From: Campylobacterales bacterium | GTDB lineage: Bacteria > Campylobacterota > Campylobacteria > Campylobacterales > JALSKU01 | NCBI GenBank assembly: GCA_027065125.1 | Contig: JAMOOV010000127.1 | Location: 1-37,892, forward strand | DNA: 37,892 nucleotides | Direction of reading: 5' to 3' | Shown here: positions 1 to 11,149 of the stretch, one piece after another | Position numbering within the stretch: the stretch's first letter is position 1 | Layout of the letters: every line of letters begins with the position of its first letter | Notes under the pieces: model-generated | The model's input: only the letters and a program-made list of their open reading frames with translations | Database searches by the model: none | Told to the model about the DNA's origin: nothing | Translations under genes and position numbers: made by a program

Positions 1-1
1 A

Positions 2-541
2 CAAAAACCAGACCTCATCATTAGTGGCATAAACAAAGGCTCAAATATGGGAGAAGATATCACATATAGTGGAACTGCCAGTGCGGCTATGGAGGCTGTT
101 TTACAAGGTATACCTTCATTTTCTATATCTCAAGTTTACAACAAAACACCAAGCAACATAATAAATCACGGATACTCACTTGCCTGTAAAACCGCCAAAG
201 ATATCGCCCAAAAACTACTCTCAAAAGAGATAGTCTTAAAGAAAAGAAATTTTTTAAATATCAATATCCCTCCTGTAAAAGAGAAGTTTTCAAAGGGATA
301 CAAGATCACTGAAGCTGGCATAAGACTATATGGCAATGATGCTCATATCCACAAAAATCCAAGAGGAGAAACATACTATTGGATAGGTGTTCACCCTCTT
401 CAATGGGATAAAAGAGGAGATAAATATATGTGTGATCTTGAAGCTATAGAGAAAAATTATATCTCCATAACTCCAATTCAATTAAATTTAACCTCATATA
501 AAGAAATAGAAAACTTAAAAAAGCTTGAAAATGAGATTTGA
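2..541 (+). CDS. surE: 5'/3'-nucleotidase SurE, C-terminal part (gene starts upstream of window)
   Basis: Reading frame is open from base 2: [43 protein letters not shown], the SurE signature (SGIN.G.N.G.D..YSGTV.AA.E). The ORF-track Met at 47 is internal. Confidence 0.93.
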   Translation, partial: QKPDLIISGINKGSNMGEDITYSGTASAAMEAVLQGIPSFSISQVYNKTPSNIINHGYSLACKTAKDIAQKLLSKEIVLKKRNFLNINIPPVKEKFSKGYKITEAGIRLYGNDAHIHKNPRGETYYWIGVHPLQWDKRGDKYMCDLEAIEKNYISITPIQLNLTSYKEIENLKKLENEI

Positions 542-1169
542 TAGAATTAAACCACTCTTTAAAGAGAATTTCTCAAAGATACAAGCTACCAAAATACTCA
601 TCATTGGTGTTGGAGGAGTTGGAGGTTTTTGTCTTGATTGTTTATATAAAAGCGGAGTTAGAGATATAACAATCATTGACTATGATACATTTGAAGAAAG
701 CAATCAAAACAGACAAATTGGAAGCGATAATTTGGGAGAAAAGAAAGTTTTAGCATTATCAAATATATATAAAAATATATCCTTTATAGATACCAAAATC
801 ACTCCTAAATGGGTAGAAAAGTTTGATTTTAATTCATATGATTTAATCATAGATGCTATAGATGATATGCCCTCCAAAGTTGCTTTGTCTCATAAAACTT
901 ACAAAAAACTTATAAGCTCTTGTGGAGCTGCAAAGAGAGTAGATCCTACAAAAATAGAGATAAATTCCATTTGGAAAACTACAAATGATCCTTTTGCCAA
1001 AAAGTTTAGATATCAGTTAAAAAAAAGCGGTTTTGATAAAGATTTTGATGTTGTTTTTTCAACAGAAACACCTTTTTGCATTAACGAACTTGGAAGTTTT
1101 GTGGGAGTAACCGGAGCTATGGGATTAACTTTATGTTCACTTGCTTTGAGAAAACTCACTATTTTTTAA
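531..1169 (+). CDS. tcdA: tRNA threonylcarbamoyladenosine dehydratase (ThiF/HesA/MoeB-family E1-like), TcdA
   Basis: Starts [10 protein letters not shown]; nucleotide-binding motif [45 protein letters not shown] as in TcdA/CsdL. ATG at 531 is preferred over TTG at 525; overlaps the surE end. Confidence 0.88.
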   Translation: MRFDRIKPLFKENFSKIQATKILIIGVGGVGGFCLDCLYKSGVRDITIIDYDTFEESNQNRQIGSDNLGEKKVLALSNIYKNISFIDTKITPKWVEKFDFNSYDLIIDAIDDMPSKVALSHKTYKKLISSCGAAKRVDPTKIEINSIWKTTNDPFAKKFRYQLKKSGFDKDFDVVFSTETPFCINELGSFVGVTGAMGLTLCSLALRKLTIF

Positions 1170-1589
1170 TTTGATAATTTTATTTATATCTTTTCTATAA
1201 ATATAGCTATACACTCTTCCTTTATATAACAAATCACCATGAAATTTAATTTTTCCAAGTTGAAATGATAAATTATTGACTCTAAAAATGGATTCGGCTA
1301 TTTTATTTCCTATGGGTTTATATAGCATTGATACTGACAACAAAATTAAAAAAATATAAAAAAATATAAAAATTTTCACACGATTTTTTTGAGTTATTAA
1401 GTATCCAAGCAAAGAAGAAAATAGTATCATTGCAATATAATTTTGCTGATCTACAAATAAAATATTATAATACTCTTTTATGTGATACAAGTCTATATAG
1501 TTTATTTTGATACCAATAAAAAACAGAAAATCAAGAAGTAGATACAAAATCAAGCCCAGGAAGAAAGAGCTAAATAATTTGCCTATCAT
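1137..1589 (-). CDS. Hypothetical small integral membrane protein
   Basis: 150 aa ORF, several hydrophobic segments; start overlaps the stop of the upstream yrdC-like gene by 4 nt, consistent with translational coupling. Confidence 0.7.
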   Translation of the reverse strand: MIGKLFSSFFLGLILYLLLDFLFFIGIKINYIDLYHIKEYYNILFVDQQNYIAMILFSSLLGYLITQKNRVKIFIFFYIFLILLSVSMLYKPIGNKIAESIFRVNNLSFQLGKIKFHGDLLYKGRVYSYIYRKDINKIIKLKNSEFSQSK

Positions 1590-2035
1590 CTTATCCTCCT
1601 TATTTTACTATTGCTTATGACAAAAAGAGATGATGATTTTTTCTCTTTAAAGCCATTTGGAGTATAAAGGATTATATCAACTTTATCTTTAATATAATTA
1701 AAATCAAACTTTTCTCCGCTTTTGTTTGCGGAAGTAGAGTATTGCCAACCAAATCTTTTTAGAAAATTTTCAAAATGTATGCTTTTTACCACTCTTATGG
1801 CTTGATTATTGGGATATATAAAAGTCGTTTTTTGTTTCCTTCTAACTATCTTTTTATATTTACACGGAACTCTAGAAATATTTTTTAACTCTTTAAATGT
1901 AGATACATTTTTCAAAAAAAGTTTATTTTTATCTCTATTTTTGATATTTAAAAGTCTCTTTTTATCTTTGGATAAAAGCCCTACTGTCGTATCTGTTTGT
2001 ATGAGAAAAACTTGGCAAGAGAGTTTCTCTCTCAC
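1586..2035 (-). CDS. Short Sua5/YciO/YrdC-family protein (TsaC-like)
   Basis: 149 aa with [34 protein letters not shown] motifs of the YrdC fold; starts overlapping the carB stop. Confidence 0.75.
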   Translation of the reverse strand: MREKLSCQVFLIQTDTTVGLLSKDKKRLLNIKNRDKNKLFLKNVSTFKELKNISRVPCKYKKIVRRKQKTTFIYPNNQAIRVVKSIHFENFLKRFGWQYSTSANKSGEKFDFNYIKDKVDIILYTPNGFKEKKSSSLFVISNSKIRRIR

Positions 2036-5000
2036 CTTAAATAATCCTGTAAAGCCTTAGGTATAAAAACTCTGTTGCTATTTTGTATCTCTTTTATAGA
2101 TTGTAAAGCTATTGTTGCAGCCGCTATTGTTGTAAAGTATGGAATGTTTAGTTTTATAACTGTTCTTCTTATCTCTTTTGCATCATTCTTGCTTGATTTG
2201 TTATCACTTGTATTAATCACTAAAGAAATTTTATTATTTTTCATACTATCTTGAATATTTGGTCTTCCCTCGCTAATCTTATATACAAATTTAGCTTCGA
2301 CACCTGCTTCTTCCAAGGCTTTGTGAGTTCCTCCGGTAGCTACTATATCAAAGCCTAAAGCTTTAAAACCCTTACCAAGCTTGCCGGCAAACTCTTTGTC
2401 TATATCACTCAAAGACAAAAAGAGTGTTCCGGTTTTTGGCAGTATATTACCTGAAGAAAATTGTCCTTTTGCAAAAGATACAGCAAAACTATCGCTTATA
2501 CCCATAACTTCACCGGTTGATTTCATCTCCGGTCCCAATATCAAATCTGCTCCGGTTAGTTTATTGAATGGGAAAACCGCCTCTTTTACACTAATATGAT
2601 TTTTGATGCGAGGTTTATATATACCATTTTCTTTATACACTATAGAATTTTTATCATAAAATTTAAGAGCTTCTACCAAATCGCCCTCAAACATAACTTT
2701 TGTAGCAACTTTAGCCAAGGGTATGCCTGTAGCCTTGCTGACAAAAGGTACAGTTCTACTTGCTCTTGGATTTACCTCTATAATATACACTTCATCTCTA
2801 TATACTGCAAATTGTATATTTAAAAGTCCTATAACTCCCATATTTAAAGCTATCTTTTTGGTTTGATTTTCTACTTCTTTCAATATTTTTTCGCTAAGTG
2901 AAACGGCAGGCAAAGAGCAAGAACTATCTCCACTATGAACTCCTGCCTCTTCGATATGTTGCATTATCGCTCCAAGATAGACAGATATACCATCGCTTAT
3001 AGCATCTACATCTATCTCAATAGCTCTATCAAGAAATTTATCTATCAAGACAGGAGAATCATTGCTAACACTAACCGCCTCATTCATATACTCATTTAAC
3101 TCATCTTCGCTATAAACTATCCTCATAGCTCTTCCACCAAGCACATAACTTGGTCTAACTAATACCGGATAACCTATCTCTTGAGCTTCTCGCAAAGCAT
3201 CTTCTTTTGTAGTGGCAGTTGCATTTTTAGGCTGTTTTAAACCATTTTCTTCCGCAAAATCGGAAAATTTTTCTCTATCTTCAGCAATATCAATAACCTT
3301 AGCTGATGTCCCTATAATTTTTGCTCCGACAGATGTTAATTTTTTAGCAAGTTTTAAAGGTGTTTGACCTCCAAAATGCACTATAACTCCATCAGGATTT
3401 TCTCTATCTATTACAGATATTACTCTTTCAAAATCAATAGGCTCAAAATACAATATATCACTCGTATCATAATCGGTAGAAACTGTTTCCGGATTGCAAT
3501 TGTACATAATAGTTTCCACACCCATATCATTAAGTGCATAAGCCGCATGAACACAACAGTAGTCAAACTCTATACCTTGACCTATCCTGTTGGGACCGCC
3601 TCCTAAGATTAAGACTTTTTTCTTATCTGTCCTATAAAGCAAATCTTTGGTGTATTGGGTTATTGGAGTAGTTGAGTATAGATATGGAGTTAAAGCTTTA
3701 AATTCAGCTGCACAAGTATCTACTTCATTATAAATTAAATTAATGCCAAGCTTAACTCTGGCATTTCTAACATCATTTTCGCTGATACCTATATTATCTT
3801 TTTTATTTATAAGTTTTGCTATCATTTTATCACTAAAACCATCACTTTTAGCTTTTCTTAATAGTTCGGCATTATTCAATATATCCATGTCTATCTTTTG
3901 CTCAAAAGATACTATCTCATCTATCTGATATAAAAACCATCTATCTATCTTTGAGAGATTAAAGACATCATCTACACTAAAACCTTCTCTAAAGGCTTGA
4001 GCTATATAAAGTATCCTATCTTCATTGGCTCTTCTTATCTCTTTTTCTATCTTGTCTTTTGTCAAACCGGAAAGATATTCAAATCCGCAAAGTCCGGTTT
4101 CAAGCGAGCATAAAGCTTTTTGAATAGACTCTTTAAAAGTAACTCCTATTGCCATAGCTTCACCGACACTCTTCATCGAAGTCCCAAGAGTTGAGTTTGC
4201 TTGAGGAAATTTTTCAAAAGTAAACCTCGGCATCTTGGTAACGATATAGTCAATAGTCGGCTCAAAGCTGGCAGTTGATCCTATAATATCATTTTTTATC
4301 TCATCAAGAGTATAGCCAACAGCCAAATATGTAGCCACTTTAGCAATAGGATAACCTGTAGCTTTAGAGGCAAGAGCGGAGCTTCTGCTAACTCTTGGAT
4401 TCATTTCGATGACAGTCATTCTTCCGTTTTTGGGATTGACGGCAAATTGCACATTACTTCCACCGGTATCCACACCTATCTCTCTAAGTATTGCAAAAGA
4501 AGCATCTCTCATCGCTTGATACTCTTTATCGGTCAATGTCAAAGCCGGAGCTACTGTTATACTATCTCCGGTATGAACACCCATAGGGTCAAAATTTTCG
4601 ATAGAGCAAACTATGATACAGTTATCGTTTCTATCTCTTATAACTTCCATCTCGTACTCTTTCCAACCAAGTAACGATTCTTCTATGAGTATCTCACTTA
4701 TAGGACTCTCTTCGAGACCATTTTGTGCCAAAGCTTTATATTCATCTATATTGTATGCTACACCACTTCCTCCGCCGGCAAGTGTGTAGCTTGCTCTTAT
4801 GATAAGAGGAAAACCTATCTCCTCTGCAGCTTTTATAGCTTCTTCCATATTGTAAGCATATTTACTTTTAGGCAAATCCATACCGATTTTTATCATCGCC
4901 TCTTTAAAGGCTTGTCTGTCTTCACCTTTTCTAATCGCTTCCGGATTTGCTCCAAGAAACTTAACACCTTCAAGCATACCCTTTTCGTACATACTCATTG

Positions 5001-5295
5001 CAACATTTAAAGCAGTTTGTCCGCCCATTGTAGGTAAAATTGCATCTATATTTTCTTTTTTTATAATTTTTGAAATAATCTCTTCATTGATGGGTTCTAT
5101 ATAAGTTTTATCGGCAAACTCGGGATCAGTCATGATAGTAGCCGGATTTGAATTGATAAGCACAACTCTATAACCAAGCTCTTTTAAAGTTTTAGTAGCT
5201 TGTGTTCCACTGTAATCAAACTCACAAGATTGACCTATGATGATAGGACCAGAACCTATCAAAAGTATAGTTTTTATATCTTCTCTTTTTGGCAA
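2032..5295 (-). CDS. carB: Carbamoyl-phosphate synthase large subunit
   Basis: 1087 aa; [58 protein letters not shown]; duplicated ATP-grasp halves; C-terminal MGS-like domain. Confidence 0.98.
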   Translation of the reverse strand: MPKREDIKTILLIGSGPIIIGQSCEFDYSGTQATKTLKELGYRVVLINSNPATIMTDPEFADKTYIEPINEEIISKIIKKENIDAILPTMGGQTALNVAMSMYEKGMLEGVKFLGANPEAIRKGEDRQAFKEAMIKIGMDLPKSKYAYNMEEAIKAAEEIGFPLIIRASYTLAGGGSGVAYNIDEYKALAQNGLEESPISEILIEESLLGWKEYEMEVIRDRNDNCIIVCSIENFDPMGVHTGDSITVAPALTLTDKEYQAMRDASFAILREIGVDTGGSNVQFAVNPKNGRMTVIEMNPRVSRSSALASKATGYPIAKVATYLAVGYTLDEIKNDIIGSTASFEPTIDYIVTKMPRFTFEKFPQANSTLGTSMKSVGEAMAIGVTFKESIQKALCSLETGLCGFEYLSGLTKDKIEKEIRRANEDRILYIAQAFREGFSVDDVFNLSKIDRWFLYQIDEIVSFEQKIDMDILNNAELLRKAKSDGFSDKMIAKLINKKDNIGISENDVRNARVKLGINLIYNEVDTCAAEFKALTPYLYSTTPITQYTKDLLYRTDKKKVLILGGGPNRIGQGIEFDYCCVHAAYALNDMGVETIMYNCNPETVSTDYDTSDILYFEPIDFERVISVIDRENPDGVIVHFGGQTPLKLAKKLTSVGAKIIGTSAKVIDIAEDREKFSDFAEENGLKQPKNATATTKEDALREAQEIGYPVLVRPSYVLGGRAMRIVYSEDELNEYMNEAVSVSNDSPVLIDKFLDRAIEIDVDAISDGISVYLGAIMQHIEEAGVHSGDSSCSLPAVSLSEKILKEVENQTKKIALNMGVIGLLNIQFAVYRDEVYIIEVNPRASRTVPFVSKATGIPLAKVATKVMFEGDLVEALKFYDKNSIVYKENGIYKPRIKNHISVKEAVFPFNKLTGADLILGPEMKSTGEVMGISDSFAVSFAKGQFSSGNILPKTGTLFLSLSDIDKEFAGKLGKGFKALGFDIVATGGTHKALEEAGVEAKFVYKISEGRPNIQDSMKNNKISLVINTSDNKSSKNDAKEIRRTVIKLNIPYFTTIAAATIALQSIKEIQNSNRVFIPKALQDYLR

Positions 5296-5306
5296 TTTTT
5301 ATCCTT

Positions 5307-6056
5307 TTATGGTTGTATAACTATATGAAAAAAACCTGGTACGGCAACTTTGGCATATGGCTCCACTACTGCACTGGTATATGACTCTTCTTTTAACACT
5401 TGGGTAACTTTTCCGACTTTAATACCTTCAAAAAATATATTATCAAGACCGCTTGTATAGACTTCATCGCCTATATTAACTTTCATCCACGATGGAATAT
5501 ATCTTATAATCATCTCTTCCTTATCTCCAAAAATTATTCCGGGTAATTTCTTTTCTCCTATATATACAGAAAATATGCACTTCTCATCCCCTTGCAATAA
5601 TCCCATGGCTTTTTGATCTTTGTTTATAACTATGCCGGCACTATATCCTCTATACAAAAGACCAAAAATTTTATCTTTCTTTAAACCTTTAAAATCAAGC
5701 CAAACTCTATTATAATTAGCTAAATCAACATAAGATATAGCTCTTGTTACATTCATATCCGGAGTATAAATTTCACTCTTATCTTTCAATAAACTATTTA
5801 ATTTTCCAGCAAATGCAGACGAAAGTAGTGCTATTTTTTCTAAAGAGTTTACCTCTTTTTTTAATTTCACTATACTCTCTTCTTGCTGTATATATTTATC
5901 CTTAAAATCTTCTAAATTTTTTAAAACATTTACATAATATGTTTTGATACCTAAAGTTATATCAAAAATCGGATTTTTAATAAAACCATTAAAATTATAT
6001 TTTATAAGCAATAATACTATTACTATAAAAAGAATAAAATATTTATATTTAATCAT
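5307..6056 (-). CDS. mreC: Rod shape-determining protein MreC
   Basis: N-terminal TM, coiled coil, MreC-type beta domain (GDEVYTSGLDNIFFEGIKVGKV); directly downstream of mreB with 8 nt overlap. Confidence 0.92.
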   Translation of the reverse strand: MIKYKYFILFIVIVLLLIKYNFNGFIKNPIFDITLGIKTYYVNVLKNLEDFKDKYIQQEESIVKLKKEVNSLEKIALLSSAFAGKLNSLLKDKSEIYTPDMNVTRAISYVDLANYNRVWLDFKGLKKDKIFGLLYRGYSAGIVINKDQKAMGLLQGDEKCIFSVYIGEKKLPGIIFGDKEEMIIRYIPSWMKVNIGDEVYTSGLDNIFFEGIKVGKVTQVLKEESYTSAVVEPYAKVAVPGFFHIVIQP

Positions 6057-7083
6057 TTACAAGTTGTCTTAAAAACTTCATCTCCTCCAAAACTCTTCCT
6101 GTTCCTTTAGCTACTGCCAACAAAGGTTCATCAGCTACATATACGGGAAGTTTAACCAATTCGCTTAAATATTTATCTATACCTCTTATCAAAGCTCCTC
6201 CACCTGTAAGAACTATACCATTTTCAACAATATCTCCTGCCAAATCCGGAGGTGTTACTTCAAGCACATCTTTGAGTGCATCACTTATCTCTTTAATCGG
6301 TTCTTTCATAGCTTCTCTAATATCTTCACTATTTAATTCAACACTCACAAGTAAACCACTTATCTGATCTCGTCCTTTTACCACAAGAGTTAAATTTTCT
6401 TCAAGTTTTATAGCTGTTCCTATAGCAATTTTGATACTCTCGCCAGTTCTATCACCTATCAAAAGATTATATTTCTTCTTAACATAATCAACTATAGCTT
6501 GATCTATTTTATCTCCTGCAACTCTAATAGATTTGCAAATAACCAATCCCCCAAGAGATATAACTCCTATTTCAGTAGTTCCTCCTCCTATATCAACGAC
6601 CAAGTTACCGTGAGGTTTTTTAATCTCAAGATCTGCTCCGATAGCAGCAGCCATAGGCTCTTCTATAAGATAAACTTCTCTAGCTCCCGCACTCATAGCT
6701 GACTCTCTAACAGCTTTTCTCTCTACTTGAGTAAGCCCATAAGGAACACATATAACAATTCTTGGTCTTATAAAACTCTTTCTTTTGTGAGCCTTTTCTA
6801 TAAAGTATCTTATCATCTTTTCGGTCATATCAAAATCAGCTATAACTCCATCTTTCATAGGTCTGATAGCTTGGATATTACCCGGGGTTTTTCCAATCAT
6901 ATCTTTAGCTTCATGTCCTACGGCTAAAATATTATTTCTTCCATGCTTATCTCTCTGAATTGCCACGACAGAAGGCTCATTGATAATAATTCCTTTACCT
7001 CTTAGCAATACAAGTGTATTGGCTGTACCCAAATCTATACTCATATCATTTGAAAAAAATCCTATTATTTGATCTAATATCAT
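6049..7083 (-). CDS. mreB: Rod shape-determining protein MreB (actin-like)
   Basis: SIDLGTANTLVLLRGKGIIINEPSVVA..., VVDIGGGTTEIGVISLGG, VLTGGGALIRGID. Confidence 0.98.
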   Translation of the reverse strand: MILDQIIGFFSNDMSIDLGTANTLVLLRGKGIIINEPSVVAIQRDKHGRNNILAVGHEAKDMIGKTPGNIQAIRPMKDGVIADFDMTEKMIRYFIEKAHKRKSFIRPRIVICVPYGLTQVERKAVRESAMSAGAREVYLIEEPMAAAIGADLEIKKPHGNLVVDIGGGTTEIGVISLGGLVICKSIRVAGDKIDQAIVDYVKKKYNLLIGDRTGESIKIAIGTAIKLEENLTLVVKGRDQISGLLVSVELNSEDIREAMKEPIKEISDALKDVLEVTPPDLAGDIVENGIVLTGGGALIRGIDKYLSELVKLPVYVADEPLLAVAKGTGRVLEEMKFLRQLVND

Positions 7084-7094
7084 CTATTTCCTCT

Positions 7095-8315
7095 TTATGC
7101 TATTTTTTTACTATTTTTTATAAATAACGGCTTTGCACCGTTTTCTACAACATCTTTTGTTATCAACACTTCATAACCTTTAAGCTCCGGAAGTTCAAAC
7201 ATTATATCAACCATGATCTCCTCCATGATCGATCTAAGTCCTCTAGCACCCGTTTTTCTCTTGATAGCCATCTTTGCAATCTCCAGCAAAGCATCATCCT
7301 CAAAACTAAGCTTCACATCATCAATGGCAAACAATTTTTTATACTGTTTTACTATCGCATTTTTCGGCTTGGTTAAAATATCAACCATATCTTCCTCGGT
7401 TATCTCATTCAGAGTTGCGATAGAATGAAGTCTTCCTATCAATTCCGGTATTAAACCGTAATTGACCAAATCATCCGGCTCTACAAGTTCTATTAGATTG
7501 TCATCTTCGCTTTTATTTCTCTTTTCTTGATTAAAACCTAAGACATTATTGCCTATTCTTCTTTTTATGATATCTATAAGTCCGTCAAAAGCTCCACCAC
7601 AAACAAAAAGTATATTTGAAGTATCTATCTGCAAAAACTCTTGATTGGGATGTTTTCTACCACCTTTTGGGGATATATTGACGATGCTTCCCTCTATGAT
7701 TTTCAAGAGTGCTTGTTGTACTCCCTCTCCAGAAACATCTCTCGTTATAGATCTGTTTTCACTCATTCTGGCAATCTTATCTATCTCATCGACAAAAACT
7801 ATACCCTGTTCTGCTTTTTTAACATCTCCATCCGCCTCTTGCAATAGTTTTGTTAAAATATTTTCAACATCCTCTCCCACATAACCTGCTTCAGTCAAAC
7901 TTGTAGCATCAGCGATGGCAATAGGAACATCAAGAAACTTTGCCATAGTTTGAGCCATAAGAGTCTTCCCGCTTCCAGTAGGTCCTATAAATAAAATATT
8001 TGATTTTTGAATCTCCGTTTTATCATCTTTAACTAAATCTTTTTTAAATATTCTTTTATAGTGGTTATATATACCGACTGCAAAAATCTTTTTAGCCCTT
8101 GATTGTCCAATCACATAATCATCTAAAACCTTTTTTAACTCTTTAGGGGTAAAGGACATTCCTTCTTCACTATCAATCCTATCGGCAATCTCTTCATCAC
8201 CAAATAAAATCTTATAAGCAGATATCACACAATGTTCGCAAATACGAACCCCATTACCCTCTATTAGTCTATTTTCATCACTCTCTATCGAACCGCAAAA
8301 ACTACATTTTTTCAT
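7095..8315 (-). CDS. clpX: ATP-dependent Clp protease ATP-binding subunit ClpX
   Basis: N-terminal Zn finger CSFCG...CEHC, Walker A GPTGSGKT, Walker [24 protein letters not shown]. Confidence 0.98.
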   Translation of the reverse strand: MKKCSFCGSIESDENRLIEGNGVRICEHCVISAYKILFGDEEIADRIDSEEGMSFTPKELKKVLDDYVIGQSRAKKIFAVGIYNHYKRIFKKDLVKDDKTEIQKSNILFIGPTGSGKTLMAQTMAKFLDVPIAIADATSLTEAGYVGEDVENILTKLLQEADGDVKKAEQGIVFVDEIDKIARMSENRSITRDVSGEGVQQALLKIIEGSIVNISPKGGRKHPNQEFLQIDTSNILFVCGGAFDGLIDIIKRRIGNNVLGFNQEKRNKSEDDNLIELVEPDDLVNYGLIPELIGRLHSIATLNEITEEDMVDILTKPKNAIVKQYKKLFAIDDVKLSFEDDALLEIAKMAIKRKTGARGLRSIMEEIMVDIMFELPELKGYEVLITKDVVENGAKPLFIKNSKKIA

Positions 8316-8342
8316 ATATTTTTATCCTCTTTAGGGAAATTT

Positions 8343-9125
8343 TTACAAATGTCTATCAAATGGTATCCCTCTTGTTGTTTGTTTAATAAAGTTACAAAAC
8401 TTTAATACTTTTTCATTTGAACTCTCTCTTAAAACCTCTTCAATACTCTCTTTTATAGGTTTACTTGATTTAAAAACGGCTTTATAGGCTCTTTTTAACT
8501 CATTTATATCATCTCTTTGAAACCTTCTTCTAAGTCCTACAAGATTTAAACCTTTCAATTTGGCACGATTTCCTTCGGCAAGACAAAAGTGAGGAATATC
8601 TTGGCTGACAGCACTTGCTCCACCTATCATAACACTTTCACCTATCTTAACAAATTGATGAATAGGAGTTAAACCTCCCACAACGGTAAAATCCCCTATC
8701 TCTACATGTCCGGCAAGAGTAGCGGAATTTGCCAAAATGACATTGTTACCTATAATGCAATCGTGTGCTATATGACAATATGCCATGATATAATTGTTAT
8801 CTCCGAGAATTGTTTTTTTATCCTGTTTTAATGTGGGAAGATTGATAGTAACATACTCCCTGATGATATTGTTTTTTCCTATGATAAGCTCTCCGCACAC
8901 ACCTTTATATGAAACATCTTGAGGAAAATTGCCTACTACCGCATAAGAGTGTATCTGGGTATTGTCCCCTACCTTGGTATCTCCTCTTACCTGTGCACCT
9001 TGAAAAACTTTTACTCCGTCACCAAGTTTTACATGAGAACCCACAAAAGCAAAATCACCTATCTCCACATCTTTACCGATTATTGCACCATCTTCAATGA
9101 TAGCCGTTTTTGCAATATTGCTCAT
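8343..9125 (-). CDS. lpxA: Acyl-ACP--UDP-N-acetylglucosamine O-acyltransferase LpxA
   Basis: Hexapeptide-repeat left-handed beta helix; IMAYCHIAHDCIIGNNVILANSATLAGHVEIGD, HQFVKIGE. Likely start MSNIAKTAII (ORF track starts 5 codons upstream). Confidence 0.97.
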   Translation of the reverse strand: MSNIAKTAIIEDGAIIGKDVEIGDFAFVGSHVKLGDGVKVFQGAQVRGDTKVGDNTQIHSYAVVGNFPQDVSYKGVCGELIIGKNNIIREYVTINLPTLKQDKKTILGDNNYIMAYCHIAHDCIIGNNVILANSATLAGHVEIGDFTVVGGLTPIHQFVKIGESVMIGGASAVSQDIPHFCLAEGNRAKLKGLNLVGLRRRFQRDDINELKRAYKAVFKSSKPIKESIEEVLRESSNEKVLKFCNFIKQTTRGIPFDRHL

Positions 9126-9126
9126 C

Positions 9127-9576
9127 TTATTTATCCACAATCATAGCTTTTAGTTCCGCTTGTGCGACAACCTTATCGTCAACATATGCCTTACCGTCAA
9201 GTACCCATATAGTACCTTTGTGCTTAATGACATTTAATTTATAAACCAACTTATCTCCCGGTTTTATCGGAGATCTAAACTTAGCTTTATCAATGCTCAT
9301 AAAATAAACCACTTTATCTTGGGTATCCTCTTGGTCATCTTCACTCATACTTTTAAATGCCAATACACCTCCGGCTTGAGCCATACCTTCGATGATCATA
9401 ACTCCGGGATATATAGGATGCTCAGGAAAATGCCCCTGAAATACTTGCTCCCCTATGGTTACATTCTTGTAAGCCTCTATCGACTTTGACGGTTCTATCG
9501 AAACAACTCTATCAACAAGTAAAAATGGAAATCTATGAGGAAGTATCTTTTGAATTTCTACAACATCTAATAACAT
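9127..9576 (-). CDS. fabZ: 3-hydroxyacyl-[acyl-carrier-protein] dehydratase FabZ
   Basis: ILPHRFPFLLVDRVV, GHFPEHPIYPGVMIIEGMAQAGG. Likely start MLLDVVEIQ; ORF track extends to 9597. Confidence 0.97.
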   Translation of the reverse strand: MLLDVVEIQKILPHRFPFLLVDRVVSIEPSKSIEAYKNVTIGEQVFQGHFPEHPIYPGVMIIEGMAQAGGVLAFKSMSEDDQEDTQDKVVYFMSIDKAKFRSPIKPGDKLVYKLNVIKHKGTIWVLDGKAYVDDKVVAQAELKAMIVDK

Positions 9577-9611
9577 TTTTTGCAAACCTTTTATCAAATT
9601 CTAATATTTTA

Positions 9612-10691
9612 TCAAAAAATTACTAAATTTTCCCTAATATCTTGATATAAAGTTGCATCACAATATATTTCAAAATTAAGAAAATCTATCTTTTCAACTA
9701 TTACCATAGTAGAAATTGAATAAAAAGAGTTTTCTATCTTCATTCTCATCTCTTGTTCTTCTTTAAAAAGAGGAGGATTTTTTATCAAATCCAAAATATT
9801 TTTATAAGATTTTTTAAACAATAAATTAAATTTTTCAAGTGTTAAAATTTTTACCTCTTCTCTATTTGAATAGTATATATCATTAACATTTTTTTCTATT
9901 TTTAACTTTGCTTTTTTTCTTTTCAATTGGGAATATGATAAAAAATATGATGGTATTACTTTTTTATCAACTCTCATATATGCTCTTAACAATCGATAAT
10001 TTAAAAATCTCTCTTTTACTATTTCATACTTTTTACCAATCTTTTCAAGCCCATATCTCTTTTCATATAAAACTCTTCTCTCTTCAAGAGAATTTGGCAT
10101 AACTTGAGCATTAATACTCTCAAACAATTCTTGGGCTATCTTTTTTTGAATATCTCTCTGTTTTGATAAGGCATAGATACAACCACAATAATCCTGACGA
10201 TACAATTTATCTCTTCTGGATAAAGAGAATTGCTCTTGTGTACCGCCCCCTACTCTAAAATCAAGACAAACAAATTCCACTCCATATCTCTTTGCCAATC
10301 TCTCCCCGACATCTCTAAGTTGTTCTATTGATTTTTTCGGACTTGTCAAAAGAGTCGTCGTAACTTTTGTCTCTCCTATCTCAAGAGCTTTCTTCATGCT
10401 CTCTTCAACTCTTTTATCAAAGCAGATAGTACATCTCTCGCCCTTTTCGGGTTCATCTTCATAACCTCTAACAGCATTCATCCAAGAGATATAGTCATAC
10501 TCCCCCTCTATAAGCTCAACACTGAGCATTTCACAACTTCTTTTCACATCAAGAAGTCTTAGGTAGTATTCACTATATGGATGGATATTGGGATCATAAA
10601 AAAACCCTATCAACTTTTCATCGGGATATATCTCTTTTAATTTTTGCAAAAAAAAATGGCTATCTACCGAACAGCAAATATGGACTAACAT
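9612..10691 (-). CDS. queH: Epoxyqueuosine reductase QueH (DUF208) with about 170-aa C-terminal extension
   Basis: LVHICCSVDSHFF, GFFYDPNIHPYSEYYLR, GERCTICFDKRVE, FRVGGGTQEQFSLSRRDKLYRQDYCGCIYAL: Cys pairs characteristic of QueH. Confidence 0.9.
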   Translation of the reverse strand: MLVHICCSVDSHFFLQKLKEIYPDEKLIGFFYDPNIHPYSEYYLRLLDVKRSCEMLSVELIEGEYDYISWMNAVRGYEDEPEKGERCTICFDKRVEESMKKALEIGETKVTTTLLTSPKKSIEQLRDVGERLAKRYGVEFVCLDFRVGGGTQEQFSLSRRDKLYRQDYCGCIYALSKQRDIQKKIAQELFESINAQVMPNSLEERRVLYEKRYGLEKIGKKYEIVKERFLNYRLLRAYMRVDKKVIPSYFLSYSQLKRKKAKLKIEKNVNDIYYSNREEVKILTLEKFNLLFKKSYKNILDLIKNPPLFKEEQEMRMKIENSFYSISTMVIVEKIDFLNFEIYCDATLYQDIRENLVIF

Positions 10692-11149
10692 AACTCATTC
10701 AGTGCCTGTTTTACCTCATTTACATGATTTTTAACTTTTACTTTATCCCATCTTTTTGCCACATTTCCTTTTGGATCTATCAAGTAAGTCGTCCTAACAA
10801 CTCCCATATACTCTCTGCCGTACATTTTTTTAAGCTGCCAAACTCCATAGTCGCTCAATACCTTTTTCTCCTCGTCACTAAGCAGAGTGATCTTTAAATC
10901 CTTTTTCTCTATAAAATTTCTATGTTTTTTAGGACTATCGGGACTAATACCTATCACTACGGCATTTATTTTTTCAAAATCGGGCAAACTTTTCGCAAAG
11001 CCACAAGCCTCCGTAGTACAACCCGGAGTATTATCTTTCGGATAAAAATACAAAACTACCCATTTCCCCTTTAAATCTCTCAAGCAAATCTCCACTTCGT
11101 CTTGATTTGGCAAACAAAAATTTATCGCCCTATTTCCAACTTCTATCAC
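10685..11149 (-). CDS. bcp: Peroxiredoxin, Bcp/PrxQ type
   Basis: VLYFYPKDNTPGCTTEACGF; downstream DYGVWQLKKMYGREYMGVVRTTYLIDPKG. Confidence 0.95.
   Translation of the reverse strand: MIEVGNRAINFCLPNQDEVEICLRDLKGKWVVLYFYPKDNTPGCTTEACGFAKSLPDFEKINAVVIGISPDSPKKHRNFIEKKDLKITLLSDEEKKVLSDYGVWQLKKMYGREYMGVVRTTYLIDPKGNVAKRWDKVKVKNHVNEVKQALNELC

Noticed and set aside
4723-5010. Plus-strand ORFs (e.g. 2381-2599, 3364-3606, 4447-4674, 4723-5010) inside carB
   Set aside because: Antisense to a clear carB, no recognisable domains, Cys/Ser/Phe-rich translations typical of reverse-frame artefacts.
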